A stretch of DNA of 64,000 nucleotides from Rhabdothermincola salaria (lineage in GTDB: Bacteria; Actinomycetota; Acidimicrobiia; Acidimicrobiales; Acidimicrobilacustridaceae): assembly GCF_021246445.1 (NCBI RefSeq), contig NZ_JAJQXW010000004.1, forward strand, positions 124,001 to 188,000, read 5' to 3'. The notes under the pieces are model-generated. The model saw nothing but the letters and a program-made list of their open reading frames with translations. It had not been told where the DNA came from and ran no database searches. Shown piece by piece: positions 34,892 through 44,605 of this stretch. Every line of letters begins with the position of its first letter. Within the stretch, counting starts at the first letter, position 1. The position numbers and the translations under genes were made by a program.

Positions 34892-35494
34892 TCAGGGGCC
34901 GTCGCGAGGGATCGTGGCGTGGCGACGGATCCAGGCGTGCATGGCGATACCCGCGGCCACCCCGGCGTTGATCGAACGGGTCGAACCGAACTGGGCGATG
35001 GAGCACACCACCGTCGACGCCGCCTGGGCCTCGGGCGAGAGGCCCGGGCCCTCCTGGCCGAAGAGCAGGAGGCACCGCTCGGGCAGCTCGGTGGTCTCGA
35101 GCGGCACCGAGCCCGGGAGGATGTCGACGCCGATGATCGCCAGGTCCTGCGCCGCGGCCCAGCCGACCAGGTCGTCGATCGTCGGGTGGTGGCGGACGTG
35201 GAGGTACCGATCGGTCACCATGGCGCCGCGCCGGTTCCACCGCCGCCGACCGACGATGTGGACGCCCTCGGCGTTGAAGGCGTTGGCGGTGCGCACCACC
35301 GTGCCGATGTTCAGGTCGTGCTGCCAGTTCTCGATGGCCACGTGGAAAGGGTGCCGGGTGGTGTCGAGGTCGGCGACGATCGCCTCGTTGGACCAGTAGC
35401 GGTAGCGGTCGGTGACGTTGCGCCGATCGCCGGCGGCGAGCAGCTCGCGGTCGAGGCGCGGGTCGTCGGGCCAGGGGCTGGGGTGCGGCCCCAC
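34892..35494 (-). CDS. SpoU/TrmH-family RNA 2'-O-methyltransferase
   Basis: This 200-residue SPOUT enzyme has the three family motifs: NIGTVVRTANAFN (motif 1), CLLLFGQEGPGLS (motif 2) and AQFGSTRSINAGVAAGIAMHAW (motif 3). They form the trefoil-knot SAM site. It methylates a ribose 2'-OH in tRNA or rRNA; the target position cannot be told. The open frame continues upstream, but the GTG at 35494 has GAGGT five nt before it and leaves room for the promoter of the divergent lipoprotein gene. Confidence 0.85.
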   Translation of the reverse strand: MGPHPSPWPDDPRLDRELLAAGDRRNVTDRYRYWSNEAIVADLDTTRHPFHVAIENWQHDLNIGTVVRTANAFNAEGVHIVGRRRWNRRGAMVTDRYLHVRHHPTIDDLVGWAAAQDLAIIGVDILPGSVPLETTELPERCLLLFGQEGPGLSPEAQAASTVVCSIAQFGSTRSINAGVAAGIAMHAWIRRHATIPRDGP

Positions 35495-35556
35495 CCCGAC
35501 CTCGACGTCCGGTGCGCCGGGGGCGGCCCGATCCGCCGCTTCTGATGGCTCGCCCG

Positions 35557-35562
35557 TAGCCT
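35557..35562 (+). promoter_or_regulatory. -10 hexamer TAGCCT for the lipoprotein gene
   Basis: TAGCCT ends 8 nt before the ATG at 35571, consistent with a leaderless transcript. Confidence 0.45.
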
Positions 35563-35570
35563 CGACGCCG

Positions 35571-36836
35571 ATGGCCCTCGCCTCTCCCTCGTGCCGGCGA
35601 CGACGCCGACGGTCCATGCTCGCACTGCTCGCCGCGGTGGTCGCACTGCTCGTGCTGGCCAGCGCCTGCACCACTGGTCGCGGCGACGGCGAGGCGGAGG
35701 GTGCTGGTGGCGACGGCGACCGCGAGCCCGAGCTCACCACCGGCCCCGGGCCCACCTACCCGACGATCCCCTTCGCCGACCTCGATGCCCGCCTGACCCG
35801 TCGGGTGAGCACCGCCGAGCTCCCCGGCGCCGCCCTGCTGGTGGAGCAGGACGGTGCCCGCCTGCACACCTTCGCCACCGGCTCGGTCGACGAGGACAGC
35901 CCTCTGCCCCTCGGCGAGACCGGGGGTTGGCTCACTGCGGCCGTGCTCATGAGCCTGGTGGACGACGGCCTGGTGGGCCTCGACGAGCCCGTCGCCAACC
36001 ATCTCTCCTCGATGGCCGGCGACGACCTGGGGCGCGTCACCCTGCGCCACCTGCTGTCGCACACCTCGGGCCTCCCGTTCGGCATCGACTGCGCCGATGC
36101 GGACGGGTGCGACGCCGGGGTCGCCCGCGCCACCCTGCTCGGCGCCCCCGGCGACGTGTTCGCCGTCAGCCCGGTGGGCACCCACGTGGCCGCCCGCCTG
36201 GCCGAGGCCGTCACCGGCCGGACGTGGGCCACGATCGCCGCCGAGCGCCTCCTGGGCCCCCTGGCCATGAACGCCACCTCCTTCCCCGAGCCCGAACGAA
36301 CCGTCCCCGTCGACGTCCCGGATCCCCCGACCGACGGAGGCGACGGTGAACCGGACGAACCGGTGCTCCCCCCGGCCCCGCGGAGCCTGCTCGCCGTCGA
36401 CGGCACCACCACCGCCGCCGACCTCGGTCGGTTCCTCGCCATGGTCCTGGCCAAGGGCCAGGGCCCCACGGAGCGGCTGCTCGAGGCGGCCTCGGTCGAG
36501 GAGATCGAACGCGACCAGACGAGCACCCTCGACACCAGCCGAGAGCCGTGGGTGGCCGCCACCGGCATCCCCACCCACGGCCTCGGCGTGTGGCGTGACC
36601 GCCCCCGGGGCGACGGCACCGGGCTGGCGTCGGTGGTCAGCGCCCCCAACCAGATCGGCGTGTACCCCCTCGTCGACCGGCCCCGCAACGCCTGGGCCGT
36701 CGTCGCCGTCCTCGACGACCCCCTCGTCCCCCTGGAGGCGGTGCGCGACTCGGCTGCCGTCGCCCAGCTCGTCGGGGTGGCCATCGACACCGACGGCCGG
36801 GCCATCAGGGAGCCGGGCACCCCCCTGGGCGGCTGA
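35571..36836 (+). CDS. lipoprotein with degenerate beta-lactamase/PBP (class C-like) fold
   Basis: This 421-residue protein has an Arg-rich N-terminus, a hydrophobic signal and a lipobox LASAC near residue 36. The rest follows the class C beta-lactamase/esterase fold: TAAVLMSLVDDGLVGLDEPV, then LRHLLSHTSGLPFGI, and AEAVTGRTWATIAAERLLGPLAM. The catalytic motifs are lost. Where family members have SxxK before TAA, this one has GETGGWL, and the usual YSN reads VSP. It is therefore probably a non-enzymatic binding or regulatory lipoprotein. The start fits a leaderless promoter; an internal ATG at 35616 would give a shorter signal. Confidence 0.82.
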   Translation: MALASPSCRRRRRRSMLALLAAVVALLVLASACTTGRGDGEAEGAGGDGDREPELTTGPGPTYPTIPFADLDARLTRRVSTAELPGAALLVEQDGARLHTFATGSVDEDSPLPLGETGGWLTAAVLMSLVDDGLVGLDEPVANHLSSMAGDDLGRVTLRHLLSHTSGLPFGIDCADADGCDAGVARATLLGAPGDVFAVSPVGTHVAARLAEAVTGRTWATIAAERLLGPLAMNATSFPEPERTVPVDVPDPPTDGGDGEPDEPVLPPAPRSLLAVDGTTTAADLGRFLAMVLAKGQGPTERLLEAASVEEIERDQTSTLDTSREPWVAATGIPTHGLGVWRDRPRGDGTGLASVVSAPNQIGVYPLVDRPRNAWAVVAVLDDPLVPLEAVRDSAAVAQLVGVAIDTDGRAIREPGTPLGG

Positions 36837-36845
36837 CCAGGACGG

Positions 36846-37775
36846 TCAGCGCACCAGCAGCGACGCCCCGCCGGCGTCGTCGAGCAGGTGGCGGGCCAGC
36901 TCCCGCCCCAGGCGGGGCCCATCGGCGACGGCACCCCGACGCTGGTGGCGCAGCAGCACGTGGCCGTCCATCGACGCGAGGAGGGCCTCGACCATGATCC
37001 GGTCGGCGGCGGTGTCGACCACGGCGTGGGCCCCGGCGGGCAGGTCGCAGTCGCCGCCGAGCTCGGCCAGGAAGCCCCGCTCGGCATCGACCGCGGCCCG
37101 ACTGGGGCCGTGCTCCACCGCGGCCAGCAGCTCGCGGGAACGGGCGTCGTCGGCCCGGCATTCGACGGCCAGGGCGCCCTGGGCCACCTGCGGGAGCATG
37201 ACCGACGGGTCGAGCACCTCGACGACCCGGTCGGCCAGGTCGAGCTCGAGGCGCTCGACCGCGGCGGCGGCCATGACGATGGCGTCGAACGAGCCCGACT
37301 GGGCCAGACGGGTGGCGATGTTGCCGCGCAGGCCCCGGAAGGTGAGGTCGGGGCGCAGCCAGGCCAGCTGCGCCCGCCGGCGCACCGACCCGGTGGCCAC
37401 CACCGCGCCGGGCGGCAGGTCGGCCAGGCAGGTGCCGACCAGCACGTCGCGGGCGTCGGCCCGCTCGGGGACGGCACCGACCACCAACGCATCGGGGGTG
37501 AGGGCCGGGAGGTCCTTGCCCGAGTGCACGGCCAGGTCGGCTCGTCCGTCGAGCACCGCCGCCTGCACCTCCTTGACGAACACCCCCTTGCCGCCCATCT
37601 CCCAGATGGGGATGTCGAGGCGGGCATCGGCCACCGTCTGGACCACGACCGCCTCGACGGTGACCTCGACGCCGCGAGCGGCACCGGCCGCGGCCAGCAG
37701 GGCGGCGATGTGGTCGGTCTGCCATCGGGCCAGGGCGCTGCCCCTGGTGGCGGCGCGCAGGTGCACGGAGATCAC
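36846..37775 (-). CDS. hemC: porphobilinogen deaminase (hydroxymethylbilane synthase)
   Basis: This 309-residue enzyme has RAATRGSALARWQTDHI at the start, GGKGVFVKEVQAA near 60, AVHSGKDLP near 85, GSVRRRAQLAWLRPDL near 128 and RGLRGNIATRL near 147. The cofactor cysteine is in LGGDCDLPAGAHAV near 240, where the dipyrromethane primer attaches. It polymerises four porphobilinogens into hydroxymethylbilane. It lies 10 bp downstream of hemA, the last gene of the Rex-led heme operon. No hemD follows. Confidence 0.94.
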   Translation of the reverse strand: MISVHLRAATRGSALARWQTDHIAALLAAAGAARGVEVTVEAVVVQTVADARLDIPIWEMGGKGVFVKEVQAAVLDGRADLAVHSGKDLPALTPDALVVGAVPERADARDVLVGTCLADLPPGAVVATGSVRRRAQLAWLRPDLTFRGLRGNIATRLAQSGSFDAIVMAAAAVERLELDLADRVVEVLDPSVMLPQVAQGALAVECRADDARSRELLAAVEHGPSRAAVDAERGFLAELGGDCDLPAGAHAVVDTAADRIMVEALLASMDGHVLLRHQRRGAVADGPRLGRELARHLLDDAGGASLLVR

Positions 37776-37785
37776 GGCGAGGGGC

Positions 37786-39045
37786 TCAGATGTCGAACAG
37801 GTCGCGCAGGGCCTCGGAGAGGCGTTCGCCCCTCGGCGAGCCTGCCGCGTCCTTGAGGTTGACCGTGGGCTCGTGGAGCAGCTTGGCCACGATGCCGCGG
37901 GTCAGGGCCTCGACGGCCTCGACCTGACGTTGGTCGAGGTCGCCCAGCCGGCCCCGGAAGCGATCGATCTCGGCCTGGCGGACGGCTTCGGCCTGGGCGC
38001 GCAGCGTGCCCACCAGCGGGGCCACCTCGCGGGCCGAGCTGAGGGCCACGTAGCGGTCGAGCTCGGCGGCCACCACGGCCTCGACGGCTTCGACCTCGCG
38101 TCGCCGCTCGGCCTGGCCGGCCTCGGCGAAGGCCCGCAGGTCGTCCATGTCGAGCAGGGTCACGCCGGGGAGGTCGGCGGCGCTGGGATCGACGTCGCGG
38201 GGCACGGCCACGTCGACCACGAGCAGGGGCCGGCCGGCCCGGGCATCCATCACCCGGGCGATGTCGGCGTGCTCGAGCAGCATCGAGGTGGCCCCGGTGC
38301 CGGTGAGCAACAGATCGACCTCGGCGAGGGAGGCGTCGAGGTCGGCGAGGCGGATGGCCCGCCCGTCGACGCGCTCGGCGATCTCCTGGGCCCGGTCCCA
38401 GGTGCGGTTGGCGATGCGGATGTCGTCGACGCCCTTGGTGCCGAGGGCTCGCACCATGCCCTCGCCCATCTCGCCGGCCCCGAGCACGAGGATGGCCCGG
38501 CCCTCGAGGGGCCCGAGGTGCTGGGCGGCCATGGCGACCGCCGCGGTGGACACGCTGGCCACGTGACGACCGATGCCGGTGTCGGTGCGCACCCGCTTGC
38601 CGACCTCGAGCGCATGGCGGAACAGCAGGTTGAGGCGAGCCCCGCAGGCACCCTCCTCCTGGGCCCGCTCCCACGCGACGCGCACCTGGCCGAGGATCTC
38701 GGCCTCGCCGACGACGGCGGAGTCGAGCCCGGCGGCCACGGTGAACAGGTGGGCGGCGGCGTCGGCGCCGTCGTGCACGTAGAGGTGCTCGGCGAACTCG
38801 TCGGGAGGAAGGAAGGCCAGCTCCGAGAGGAAGTTGCGCAGGTCGGCGTAGGCCGGGTGGAACTTCTCGGCGACGACGTAGACCTCGGTGCGGTTGCAGG
38901 TGGACAGCACCACCGCTTCGCTGAGGTGGTCGCGCGAGGTGACGTCGTGCAGGGCCTTGGGGAGACGGGCGTCGTCGATGGTGAGCCGCTCGAGGAGATC
39001 GAGCGGCACCGTGCGGTGGTTCAAGCCGATGACGACGACAGACAC
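37786..39045 (-). CDS. hemA: glutamyl-tRNA reductase
   Basis: This 419-residue enzyme has VVVIGLNHRTVPLDLLERL at the start and the nucleophilic Cys50 in LSTCNRTEVYVV. It continues with GLDSAVVGEAEILGQVR near 105, the NADPH motif VLGAGEMGEGM near 188 and a C-terminal helical dimer domain. It reduces Glu-tRNA to glutamate-1-semialdehyde, the entry step of C5 heme synthesis. The GTG start overlaps the 3' end of the siroheme gene by 25 bp, so the genes are co-transcribed. Confidence 0.94.
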   Translation of the reverse strand: MSVVVIGLNHRTVPLDLLERLTIDDARLPKALHDVTSRDHLSEAVVLSTCNRTEVYVVAEKFHPAYADLRNFLSELAFLPPDEFAEHLYVHDGADAAAHLFTVAAGLDSAVVGEAEILGQVRVAWERAQEEGACGARLNLLFRHALEVGKRVRTDTGIGRHVASVSTAAVAMAAQHLGPLEGRAILVLGAGEMGEGMVRALGTKGVDDIRIANRTWDRAQEIAERVDGRAIRLADLDASLAEVDLLLTGTGATSMLLEHADIARVMDARAGRPLLVVDVAVPRDVDPSAADLPGVTLLDMDDLRAFAEAGQAERRREVEAVEAVVAAELDRYVALSSAREVAPLVGTLRAQAEAVRQAEIDRFRGRLGDLDQRQVEAVEALTRGIVAKLLHEPTVNLKDAAGSPRGERLSEALRDLFDI

Positions 39046-39653
39046 GCCTTCAGGCGCTCCTTGGCTTCGGCGAGGCGGCCCTCGCGGATCAGTTCCAGCA
39101 TCCCTGAATCGAGCGCTCCCTGCCAGTCGAGGCCCTCGGTGGGACGCCCGTCACGCTGCAGACGGGCCCGCTCCTCGGAGAGCACGTCGATCAGGTCCAG
39201 GTACTCCGGACCGAACTCCGAGCTGAATCGCCGGCGCAACCAGGTGGCCAACGCCGGTGAACGGCCCCCCGTCGCGAAGGTGACCAGGAGGGGCCCCTGA
39301 CGCACCCGGCTGGGCAGGGTGAAGGCGCAGTTGGCCGGATCGTCGGCCGAGTTCACCCACACGCCGTGCTCCTCGCCCTCGAGGAAGACCTGCCGGTTGA
39401 CGGCGGGATCGTCGGTGGCGGTGATGGCCAGGCGGTACCCGGCCACCTCGCCCGACTCGTAGCGCCGGCGGTAGACGGTGAGGGGCAGCGCGGCCAGGTC
39501 GTCGACGACCTCGGGAGCCACGACGTCGACGACCGCCTCGCAGGCCACCAGCTCGGCCGCCTTCTGCCGGGCGACCGGGCCACCCCCGACGACGAGGCAC
39601 CGCCGGCCCGCGACCACCAGGTTCACCGGGTAGAGCGGCGCCTCGACCGGCAT
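39021..39653 (-). CDS. precorrin-2 dehydrogenase/sirohydrochlorin ferrochelatase (siroheme synthase, Met8/SirC type)
   Basis: This 210-residue protein begins YPVNLVVAGRRCLVVGGGPVARQKA, the NAD-binding beginning of the CysG-N/Met8 family. It goes on with TATDDPAVNRQVF, WVNSADDPANCAFTLPS and FATGGRSPALATWLRRR. No uroporphyrinogen methyltransferase domain is attached. It oxidises precorrin-2 and may insert iron to give siroheme. The ATG overlaps the rex stop (ATGA), and its 3' end overlaps hemA, tying siroheme and heme supply to one redox-controlled operon. Confidence 0.9.
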   Translation of the reverse strand: MPVEAPLYPVNLVVAGRRCLVVGGGPVARQKAAELVACEAVVDVVAPEVVDDLAALPLTVYRRRYESGEVAGYRLAITATDDPAVNRQVFLEGEEHGVWVNSADDPANCAFTLPSRVRQGPLLVTFATGGRSPALATWLRRRFSSEFGPEYLDLIDVLSEERARLQRDGRPTEGLDWQGALDSGMLELIREGRLAEAKERLKACLSSSSA

Positions 39654-40339
39654 CAGCTCACCGTCTCGCGGGCGGCGCCGTTGTCGGACCGCTCGTCGGT
39701 GGCGCGAGCCTCGCGCTGGCGGTAGAAGCTCAGGATCTGCAGCTCGAGGGCCAGGTCGACCTTGCGCAGCGAGGCCCCGGTGGGGACGGTGACCACGGCC
39801 GGGGCGAAGTTGAGGATCGACGTGACCCCGGCCTCGACGAGGCGGTCGGCGACGTCCTGGGCCACCGAAGCGGGCGTGGCCACGATGCCGATGGCGATCT
39901 TGCGGTCGGCGACGAGATCGGGGAGCTCGTCGATGTGGTGGATGCGGTGCTCGCCGAGCACGGTGCCCACCTTGGTGGGGTCGGCGTCGATGAGGGCGGC
40001 GACGGGGAAGCCGCGGTCGCCGAAGCCGGCGTAGTTGGCCAGGGCGGCACCGAGGTTGCCCATGCCGACGATGGCGACGGGTGAGTCCTCGGTGAGGCCC
40101 AGCTCTCGGCTCATCTGGAACAGCAGGTACTCGACGTCGTAGCCCACCCCTCGGGTGCCGTAGGTCCCCAGGTAGGAGAGGTCCTTGCGCACCTTGGCGG
40201 CGTTGACGCCGGCGAGCTCGGCCAGGCGCTCCGACGAGATGGTGGCGGTCTGGGCGTCGCGGAGCTCGACCAGGGTGCGCAGGTAGACCGGCAGGCGGGC
40301 GACGGTGGCTTCGGGGATGCGTCGTCGGGAGCGGTCCAC
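39653..40339 (-). CDS. rex: redox-sensing transcriptional repressor Rex
   Basis: This 228-residue protein has an N-terminal winged helix (IPEATVARLPVYLRTLVEL, AELAGVNAAKVRKDLSYLG, YGTRGVGYDVEYL) and a Rossmann domain with VAIVGMGNLGAALANYAG. The C-terminal swap helix ends in LSFYRQ. Rex senses the NADH/NAD+ ratio. The frame is open up to an ATG at 40405, but a Rex-like operator lies at 40361-40376 and a TAGCGT -10 hexamer 8 nt before the GTG at 40339. That makes the GTG the likely start and shows autoregulation. It heads rex-siroheme-hemA-hemC, as in the rex-hem operons of streptomycetes. Confidence 0.93.
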   Translation of the reverse strand: MDRSRRRIPEATVARLPVYLRTLVELRDAQTATISSERLAELAGVNAAKVRKDLSYLGTYGTRGVGYDVEYLLFQMSRELGLTEDSPVAIVGMGNLGAALANYAGFGDRGFPVAALIDADPTKVGTVLGEHRIHHIDELPDLVADRKIAIGIVATPASVAQDVADRLVEAGVTSILNFAPAVVTVPTGASLRKVDLALELQILSFYRQREARATDERSDNGAARETVS

Positions 40340-40347
40340 GGGGGCTG

Positions 40348-40353
40348 ACGCTA
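40348..40353 (-). promoter_or_regulatory. -10 hexamer TAGCGT of the rex-hem operon
   Basis: TAGCGT ends 8 nt before the GTG at 40339. TTGTGA at 40372-40377, 18 bp upstream, is a fair -35 element and lies within the Rex operator. Confidence 0.55.
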
Positions 40354-40360
40354 GTGACCT

Positions 40361-40376
40361 CGTGCCCGCGTTCACA
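40361..40376. promoter_or_regulatory. Rex operator (ROP-like)
   Basis: CGTGCCCGCGTTCACA agrees with the published streptomycete operator TGTGAACGCGTTCACA at 13 of 16 positions, with one perfect half-site (GCGTTCACA). It overlaps the predicted -35 of the rex promoter, so bound Rex would block its own operon. Confidence 0.65.
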
Positions 40377-40420
40377 AAGTCACACGCTCGCGGGTCGGCG
40401 GCCACGGCCCGATCGGACGC

Positions 40421-41893
40421 TCAGTGCAGGGCCCGCCGCAGGACCTTGCCGGTGAGCCCCACCGGGAGGGCGTCCACCACGTGGACCGCCGAGGGGCACT
40501 TGTACCGGGGCAGCGAGCGGCGGCAGAACTCGCGCAGCTCGTCGGGGTCGAGGACCGTGCCGGGCGCGGGCACCACCCAGGCCTTGACCGCCTCGCCGGT
40601 GGCGGAATCGGGCACACCGGTCACGGCCACGGCCTCGATGTCGGGGTGCTCGCCGAGGACGTCCTCGACCTCGGCGGGGAAGACGTTGAACCCCGACACG
40701 AGGATCAGCTCCTTGGCCCGGTCGACGAGGAAGAGGTGGCCCTCGCCGTCGACGACCGCCAGGTCGCCGGTGCGCAGCCACCCGTCGGGGGTGAGCGCCC
40801 GAGCGGTGGCCTCGGGGTCGTTCCAGTACCCCGGGAAGACGTTGTCGCCGCGGACCCACAGCTCGCCGGGGTCGTCCTGCAGGGACGGTTCGCCGTCGGC
40901 GTCGACCAGGCGCACCTCGATGCCGGGCAGCGGGACCCCGATCGACCCGTACGGCGAGTCGGTGCCGGTGGAGGCGGTGACGACGGGCGATGTCTCGGTG
41001 AGCCCGTAGCCCTCGTCGAGGTGGACGCCGAAGCGGGACTCGAAGCGCTCGGCCACCTCGACGGGCAGCTTGGCGGCGCCGGACGTGGCCACCCGCACCG
41101 AGGCGAGCGCGTCGTCGGGCGCCGACTCGAGCTCGAGCCAGGCCTTCCACATGGCGGGCGCCCCGGCGATGTGGGTGACGTGGTGGCGGCGCACCAGCTC
41201 GAGCGTGCCCACGGGGTCGAACCGGGGAGCCAGCACCACCGTCGACCCGGTGCGCAACCCGAGGTGCAGGACCACGTTGAGACCGAACACGTGGAACAAG
41301 GGGAGCACCCCGAGCGCCACGTCGCCGGGCTGGGGCAGCCGCTCGGGGACCTCCGCCACCTGGTCGAGGTTGGTGATGAGGTTGCCGTGGGTGAGCATGG
41401 CCGGCCTCGGCACCCCGACCGTGCCGCTGGTGAACAACAGCACCGCCAGGTCGGACGGGGACCGGTCGACCACGTCCACGGGGTCGGCGGCGGCCAGCTC
41501 CTCCCACCGCTGCTCGTCGGCGGAGATGACGTGCTCGAGCTCGGGCAGCGATTCCCGGTCGAGGCCGGCCACCGCCGCCGAGGCCCGCCCGGCCACCAGC
41601 ACCGATGCCCCGGTGAGGCGCAGCTCGTGGGCCAGTGCCGCGGCGGGCGACGCCGCGTTGAGCGGCACGCTGATGGCACCCAGGCCCATGACCGCCAGAT
41701 GGGTGACGACGAAGAGCAGGTCGGTGCCCGAGACGATGGCGACCCGGTCGCCGGGCTCGACGCCGAGGGCGCGCAGCCCTCCACGGGCGCGACCGGTCAG
41801 GTCGCGCAGCTCGCCGAAGGTCACATGACGGTCGCCCACCACCAGGGCGACGGCGTCGGCGGGGTGGGGGTCGACGATGGAGGCCAGGTTCAC
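40421..41893 (-). CDS. AMP-forming acyl-CoA synthetase/ligase
   Basis: This 490-residue adenylate-forming enzyme has the P-loop LLFTSGTVGVPRPAMLTHGN near residue 155 (Arg in place of the usual Lys), LPLFHVFGLNVV, EGYGLTETSPVV near 300, LRTGDLAVVDGEGHLFLVDR near 388, and the catalytic lysine in GLTGKVLRRAL at the C-terminus. It activates a carboxylic acid as an acyl-AMP and passes it to CoA; a medium- or long-chain fatty acid is likeliest. The GTG at 41893 follows GGGAGG, and a TACTGT -10 lies at 41966-41971. It is convergent with no partner and separated from rex by 81 bp. Confidence 0.88.
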   Translation of the reverse strand: MNLASIVDPHPADAVALVVGDRHVTFGELRDLTGRARGGLRALGVEPGDRVAIVSGTDLLFVVTHLAVMGLGAISVPLNAASPAAALAHELRLTGASVLVAGRASAAVAGLDRESLPELEHVISADEQRWEELAAADPVDVVDRSPSDLAVLLFTSGTVGVPRPAMLTHGNLITNLDQVAEVPERLPQPGDVALGVLPLFHVFGLNVVLHLGLRTGSTVVLAPRFDPVGTLELVRRHHVTHIAGAPAMWKAWLELESAPDDALASVRVATSGAAKLPVEVAERFESRFGVHLDEGYGLTETSPVVTASTGTDSPYGSIGVPLPGIEVRLVDADGEPSLQDDPGELWVRGDNVFPGYWNDPEATARALTPDGWLRTGDLAVVDGEGHLFLVDRAKELILVSGFNVFPAEVEDVLGEHPDIEAVAVTGVPDSATGEAVKAWVVPAPGTVLDPDELREFCRRSLPRYKCPSAVHVVDALPVGLTGKVLRRALH

Positions 41894-42042
41894 GTCCGGG
41901 GCCTCCCCCCTCGCGTCCGACGACGCCCGATGGGCGCAGCTCCCTGGGCGTTCCCGCCCGGGGTGACCACAGTAGCCACCCGACGCGAGGCCGGATCGTT
42001 CCAGTCCCGGGTCCCATCGGCCGATGGGGAGGAGGAGGATCC

Positions 42043-42782
42043 ATGCGGGCAGCAGCGACACCACGACAGCGATCGGTACCGGGCCGCCTCGTCGCGCTCG
42101 CCCTGCTCGTCGTCCTCCTGGTCCTGGCCACGACGTTCGCCCCGTCCGGCACCCCTGGTCCCGCACCCGCCCACGCCGGCAGCGGCGACGTCGGCCAGTA
42201 CCTCGGCCTGCTCAACCAGGCCCGGGCCCGGGCCGGCGTGGCGCCGCTGACCCTCGACGGCGAGCTCTCGGGCACGGCCCAGGGCTGGGCCGGACAGCTC
42301 GCCTCGTGGGGGCGACTCCAGCACGCCTCGGACCTGTCGATCGGGGTCAGCCAGCCCTGGGTGAAGCTGGGCGAGAACGTGGGTCGCGGCCCCAGCACCG
42401 GCGTGATCTTCGACGCCTTCCTGGCCAGCCCCACCCACTACCGCAACATCGTCGACGGCTCCTTCACCCGGGTGGGCATCGGGGTGGTGTGGTCGGGCGA
42501 CACCCAGTACGTCACCCACCGCTTCCTGGCCCCGGGCGGCGGCCGACCTCCTGCACCTCCACCGCCACCTCCGCCGCCGTCACCACCGCCGTCGCCCTCG
42601 CCGGCCACGGGAGGCGAGTCGAACGGCGGCAGCGGCGCGGGGACGACCGCCTCAGCCGGAGCCCCGGCGACCGCCGAGGAACCACCACCGCCGCCGCCAC
42701 CCGGTCCCGGCGACCCCGTCCGCGCCGCCTCCGTCCTCGACGCGCTGCGCGCCCTCGACGGCTCCGCCGCCAGACTGGGCCG

Positions 42783-42786
<4 letters not shown>
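42043..42786 (+). CDS. secreted CAP-domain (SCP-like) protein with proline-rich tail
   Basis: The 247-residue product has a signal peptide (residues 1-45, Ala-His-Ala cleavage region) and a single CAP domain (about 50-165). Visible motifs include LLNQARARAGVAPL, LQHASDLS, LGENVGRG, FLASPTHYRNIVDGSFTRVGIG and the VTHRFL end. CAP-cavity residues (His in QHAS, Glu in GENVG, His in SPTHYRN, final His) are kept. A Pro-rich linker and a short helical tail follow. The GGAGGAGGAGG site is very strong. Its stop overlaps the ABC ATPase start (GTGA), an unusual coupling. Confidence 0.87.
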
Positions 42787-43768
<982 letters not shown>

Positions 43769-43772
<4 letters not shown>

Positions 43773-44584
43773 TCGGCGTCGACTGGCGGGCGGTCTGGAC
43801 GATCGTCGGTCGCGACATCCGCGCCGTCCGGCGCTCCAAGGCCATCGTGTTGCCCATGGTGCTGGTGCCCACCGTGTTGCTGGTGGCGATGCCGCTCAGC
43901 ATCGGGCTCCTGGCCCGCTCCGCCCCCACCACCCGGGTCGAGAGCGCGCTGCGCTCCCCCCTCATCGAGCGCCTGGCCGAGCCCATCCTCGCCCTGCCCC
44001 AGGACGAGCAGCTGCTCGTGCTGGTGCTGGGCTACCTGCTCGCCCCCCTGCTGTTGGTCATCCCCCTCATGGTCTCCGCGGTGCTGGCCGCCGACGCCTT
44101 CGCCGGTGAGAAGGAACGGCGCACCCTCGAGGTGGTCCTGCACCTGCCCATCTCGGATCGCGACCTGTTCATCGCCAAGGTGCTCACCGCCTTCCTCCCG
44201 GCCGTGGCCATCACCTGGATCGGCGCCCTGCTCTACTCGGTGATCGGCGACCTCGTCGCCTGGCCCCTGCTCGAACGCGTCTTCCTGCCCTACGGGCAGT
44301 TCGCAGTGATGGTGCTGTGGGTGGCCCCGGCCATGGCCCTGCTGGCCCTCGGGCTGTTGGTCGTGGTGTCCTCCCGGGCCCGCACCACCCAGGAGGCCAA
44401 CCAGCTCGGTGGCGCGGTGATCCTGCCGCTGATCTTCCTGGCCGCGGCGCAGGCGTCGACGCTGTTGTTGATGCCGGTGCTCGGCGTGGTGGCCGCCGGC
44501 GCCGCCCTGTGGGCGTTGGCGGCGCTGCTGTTGGTGGTGAACGGCCGACGCTTCACCCGGGATCGCCTGGCGGCCCGCGTCTGA
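43769..44584 (+). CDS. ABC-2 type permease
   Basis: This 271-residue membrane protein has six hydrophobic segments (near 27-46, 80-108, 135-160, 175-200, 218-238, 240-262). Between the second and third it carries AFAGEKERRTLEVVLHLPIS, the cytoplasmic coupling motif of NatB/ABC-2 exporters. It forms the membrane part of the transporter with the ATPase upstream. The substrate is unknown; the CAP-domain protein in the same transcript is a candidate cargo or extracellular partner. Confidence 0.87.
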
Positions 44585-44605
44585 CGACACGCGTCACCCG
44601 ACCGC

